From: Pseudomonas azotoformans
Lineage (GTDB): Bacteria; Pseudomonadota; Gammaproteobacteria; Pseudomonadales; Pseudomonadaceae
Direction of reading: 5' to 3'
NCBI RefSeq assembly: GCF_900103345.1
Contig: NZ_LT629702.1
Span: forward strand, 1,488,001 to 1,552,000
Length of the DNA: 64,000 bases
Shown here: piece by piece, positions 61,201-64,000 of the stretch
How positions within the stretch are numbered: position 1 is the first letter of the stretch
How the letters are laid out: each line of letters starts with the position of its first letter
Notes under the pieces: model-generated
Seen by the model: only the letters and a program-made list of their open reading frames with translations
Database searches by the model: none
What the model was told of the DNA's origin: nothing
Position numbers and translations under genes: made by a program

Positions 61201-61989
61201 TCCTGGCAGTCGCCGCAGGGTCACGACCACGCATTGATCGACGCCGATATCGATGTCGGGCAGCACCACTGAACCGGAGACCCAGCGGGGCAGAATCATA
61301 AAGTCGACATCGGCGACGGGCTCGTCGAAGGGTACAAGCCAAACCTGGTTCTTTGTCGGGTCCCTGGAATAGTCGATGTAGTCCCCCGACCGCGCGCCAA
61401 TCCGCAAACCGGGCCACGCGGTACTGATAGCCTTGGGCCAATCCTTTAACGACAACGCGATCAACGGCACATCGAACCAGATCTTCGCCAGCAACCGGTT
61501 GGTGGTACTCCAGACACTGCACAGCACCACTTCGGTCTTCACCAGGTTCCTCTCGGGCAACACCAGGGTATAGGACGTGCCGGTGGTAACCCTGGATTGA
61601 CTGGCGGTACGGATGCTGTCGAGAAAGAATCGAGTGAACGTCAGTTGCTCGGCGACGGCCCCGTAATAGCGTGGCATCCGGGGTTCGACCCGTACTGCGG
61701 TTTTTTGCCATTTGCCAACGAAGTTCTTCCAGTCATAACGATCATTAAGCAAATGCCACAGCGGCACTTCTTCCCAGGCCTCAATAATCGGCGCCTGGTC
61801 AGTGTCGTCACGGTCGGCGTAGACCGAGAACTTCACCGGCACCCTGGAAGTGGTCTTGATCAGCGCCTTGGCCTCTGGCGCCAGCCTGGACCGTTGCAGG
61901 ACACGGTCATCGATCCAGTGCTGTATCTGGCTCTCGGACGAGGCAAGGCTGGTCGCCCCGACGCTCACATAGGCGTAGCTTTTCTCCAT
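58234..61989 (-). CDS. Large putative toxin, dermonecrotic-toxin-like (DUF6543-type) with candidate Cys-His-Asp domain
   Basis: The 1251-residue protein has no signal peptide. Residues about 440-720 follow the DUF6543/dermonecrotic toxin plan: SPSEIKALSGLRDTLVAEFL, ALLFKEKVVPNALVVAFSSN, a KLMAFIGAHLP block, then a long hydrophobic stretch at about 674-708 (LVRVVSALVIASIGPTGGLG) suited to membrane insertion. A following domain holds Cys834 (VSSTCGYTQAS), His872 (PQPHFALCL) and Asp887 (AIMDSALS), with the His-x14-Asp spacing of papain-fold effectors. The last 250 residues are helical. The N-terminal third is unfamiliar. It stands alone on its strand. A host- or competitor-directed toxin is inferred. 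Confidence 0.7.
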   Translation of the reverse strand: MEKSYAYVSVGATSLASSESQIQHWIDDRVLQRSRLAPEAKALIKTTSRVPVKFSVYADRDDTDQAPIIEAWEEVPLWHLLNDRYDWKNFVGKWQKTAVRVEPRMPRYYGAVAEQLTFTRFFLDSIRTASQSRVTTGTSYTLVLPERNLVKTEVVLCSVWSTTNRLLAKIWFDVPLIALSLKDWPKAISTAWPGLRIGARSGDYIDYSRDPTKNQVWLVPFDEPVADVDFMILPRWVSGSVVLPDIDIGVDQCVVVTLRRLPGTPAEQTYTVNIPQAYWSRAKWGYYLSVYMNHRCQWVNCGVLADDQLISVSSDQENHWYVRNDAAQALITVQIVARDFTQWPQRLPPVDQLPRAPRAWQKWDGLARSVGNAQLTETYIQSLVKRCLAKTGLPNGTTERIKTGKRFRYKYLVGYPMHSSGMSAYSPPRYKYFSFAQVMIGEPQRSAFYREKVGEIHLDGEPLSPSEIKALSGLRDTLVAEFLVDVDSLSHSADFKKLFDDTCDAVARVRVGQFLADTKEQDAELRSVAFRYLKGDLKPQALLFKEKVVPNALVVAFSSNKALLVSLNIAGPKWVEWQPSTAPGQPSEKLMAFIGAHLPPVDKFSLTRKDFHPRKKRYGYHYRRFPPQPITFRTTEDLALELRQAAIAEIKQQMDYAVFSSDEERRRAKTGMFKSLVRVVSALVIASIGPTGGLGALLLSGMIRFVANISDVSFDYALAQNSDRPEEYAAYIHECKLGVLLGLVDLGVDVTVASRKLRVLLKQSTLAAKFAVPVLNVPQPVDTPASVALNDDSQDVFLLTPTWLAAMRERLRKTFRSDNELAELTGYREVSSTCGYTQASRCAEHLLKNGWEVQGIGLLVFSELHDNQPQPHFALCLRHEGDTAIMDSALSHLDPDADKRIYFGTLGSWEQYLKALPGLQNKVVCYKFYESLAHASHEVDGVFALGISWAGFFNQGSCSVINLPSRYTEQIHRQIQRLWSEVFHQLGPSPFDNSAPAQETLHSFSQADLLSQVSNLTSLVNESEELLRRTLGVEAVRDLRTQLLGLLQTWQGEPKPEILDLISEVMSAEAAMVQHALMHLEMLQSGLPANLTAGGDALVDCIDWIAMRAEQEDDKWREGVRQLVQRYVTGDKASVSLFAIEALDLLYEQAKTDAELAFHHSRSVSFGRLSAASGRALFATGLASIRGADLARQPECFFALILRSQPYAQDNEHFARVVYGISALRQNRFAVLSPAHESRLSGFEPVDAVLF

Positions 61990-62047
61990 GGGTTGTTCCT
62001 TCCCGAAAGCGCCTCACTATCCTTGCATCGGCGGCCCATGGATGTAG

Positions 62048-62965
<918 letters not shown>

Positions 62966-63646
62966 ATGCCGTTATCGAGTGCCGATTTTTCCGCTATCTG
63001 GTTGACCATCAAACTGGCTTCACTGACCACCGTGATCCTGCTGGTCATCGGCACTCCGATTGCCTTGTGGCTGTCGCGCACCCGTTCCTGGTGGCGCGGC
63101 CCCATCGGTGCGGTCGTCGCCTTGCCGTTGGTGCTGCCACCGACGGTGATCGGTTTCTACCTGTTGTTGACTATGGGGCCCAATGGCTACTTCGGCCAGT
63201 TCACCCAATGGCTGGGCCTGGGCACCCTCACCTTCAGCTTCGCCGGGCTGGTGATTGGCTCGGTGATCTATTCCATGCCGTTTGTGGTGCAGCCGTTGCA
63301 AAACGCCTTCTCCGCCATCGGCACACGCCCGCTGGAAGTGGCCGCGACCTTGCGTGCCAACCCGTGGGACACGTTCTTCACGGTGATGTTGCCCCTGGCC
63401 CGACCCGGCTTTATCACCGCCTCGATCCTGGGCTTTGCGCACACCGTCGGCGAATTCGGCGTGGTGCTGATGATCGGCGGCAATATCCCGGACAAGACGC
63501 GCGTGGTCTCCGTGCAGATCTACGACCATGTGGAAGCCATGGAATACGCCCAGGCCCATTGGTTGGCCGGGTCCATGGTGGTGTTCGCGTTCCTTGTGTT
63601 GCTGGCGCTCTACTCCAGCCGTAAAACTAGGATGGGCTGGAGCTGA
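62966..63646 (+). CDS. modB: Molybdate ABC transporter permease
   Basis: The 226-residue permease starts at the base after the modA stop. It has five to six membrane helices and the EAA-type loop contacting ModC ([30 protein letters not shown]). ModB signatures include [17 protein letters not shown] and [18 protein letters not shown]. It forms the channel for molybdate import. Its stop overlaps the modC start by one base. Confidence 0.96.
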   Translation: MPLSSADFSAIWLTIKLASLTTVILLVIGTPIALWLSRTRSWWRGPIGAVVALPLVLPPTVIGFYLLLTMGPNGYFGQFTQWLGLGTLTFSFAGLVIGSVIYSMPFVVQPLQNAFSAIGTRPLEVAATLRANPWDTFFTVMLPLARPGFITASILGFAHTVGEFGVVLMIGGNIPDKTRVVSVQIYDHVEAMEYAQAHWLAGSMVVFAFLVLLALYSSRKTRMGWS

Positions 63647-64000
63647 TGTCGATGATCAATGTACGCCTTAACCTCAAGTACGCGGGCTTTGCCCTCGACG
63701 TGGACCTGCACCTGCCCGGCCGTGGCGTGACCGCGCTGTACGGGCATTCCGGCTCCGGCAAGACCACCTGCCTGCGTTGCATCGCCGGGCTGGAGCGCGC
63801 CGAGGACGGTTTTATCCAGATCAATGATGAGGTCTGGCAAGACAGTCGTAACGGGCTGTACGTGCCGCCGCATAAGCGTGCGCTGGGCTACGTGTTTCAG
63901 GAGGCCAGCCTGTTCCCGCACCTGTCAGTGCGCGCCAACCTGGAGTTTGGCCTCAAGCGCATCCCGCGCCAACAGCGCCGGGTGGACATGGCCCAGGCGA
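63646..64000 (+). CDS. modC: Molybdate ABC transporter ATPase (3' end cut by window)
   Basis: ATG 63646 shares its A with the modB stop. The 118 visible residues contain Walker A ([18 protein letters not shown]), the Q-loop ([19 protein letters not shown]) and the start of the helical domain; signature motif, Walker B and the ModC regulatory domain lie beyond base 64000. No stop occurs up to the edge. It energises molybdate import with ATP on the cytoplasmic side. Confidence 0.95.
   Translation, partial: MSMINVRLNLKYAGFALDVDLHLPGRGVTALYGHSGSGKTTCLRCIAGLERAEDGFIQINDEVWQDSRNGLYVPPHKRALGYVFQEASLFPHLSVRANLEFGLKRIPRQQRRVDMAQA

Overview
The window reads as a chromosomal segment of a Pseudomonas of the fluorescens group. 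The 4-hydroxyphenylpyruvate dioxygenase at 29.5 kb looks almost residue-for-residue like the P. fluorescens enzyme I remember. An MvaT/MvaU-type H-NS analogue, a CupA-type fimbrial operon and Pseudomonas-type REP elements point the same way. GC is high and coding is dense. I saw no tRNA, rRNA, CRISPR array, prophage or insertion sequence.

Left part (1-19.2 kb): a long co-directional envelope cluster. It holds a DUF1254/DUF1214 protein (cut by the window edge), a small outer-membrane-type protein, and an overlapping MoxR-DUF58-DUF4381-VWA-VWA/TPR-BatD operon. These are followed by an exported HAD phosphatase-like protein, an exported sulfatase, a membrane-anchored spermidine-synthase-like fusion and (after a convergent lipoprotein) a membrane-anchored seven-heme cytochrome with TPRs. 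An orphan cbb3 oxidase subunit I with a tiny partner gene closes the section.

Middle (19.3-32.7 kb): ordinary metabolism and transport. Genes are an Asp/Glu racemase, an acetyltransferase, a glycerate kinase/CdaR-like regulator/MFS sugar-acid locus, an atypical SDR divergent from a LysR regulator, an aldo/keto reductase, RarD, hpd, and an EamA exporter divergent from a LysR regulator.

32.9-40.9 kb: a five-gene chaperone-usher fimbrial operon with CupA-like order (subunit, chaperone, usher, adhesin, second chaperone). It is divergent from a membrane EAL phosphodiesterase and is followed by an MvaT-family silencer. Both neighbours belong to classes known to control Cup fimbriae in P. aeruginosa.

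41-53 kb: glyoxalase I, ahpC/ahpF and glutathione reductase (electrophile and peroxide defence). A tyrosine recombinase divergent from a KfrA-like coiled-coil DNA-binding protein sits between ahpC and gor. Then come galU, several small conserved proteins, and a diheme cytochrome pair recognisable as TsdB-TsdA (thiosulfate/tetrathionate).

53-64 kb: alkB and ada (alkylation repair; Ada lacks three of four zinc cysteines), a GyrI-like protein, and a CGNR zinc-finger regulator facing an alpha/beta hydrolase and a nitronate monooxygenase across three similar inverted repeats. A 1251-residue putative toxin with a candidate Cys-His-Asp triad follows. The window ends in modABC (modC cut) behind a ModE-like palindrome. 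The large toxin, the triple operator, the recombinase/KfrA pair and the degenerate Ada are the most interesting items.
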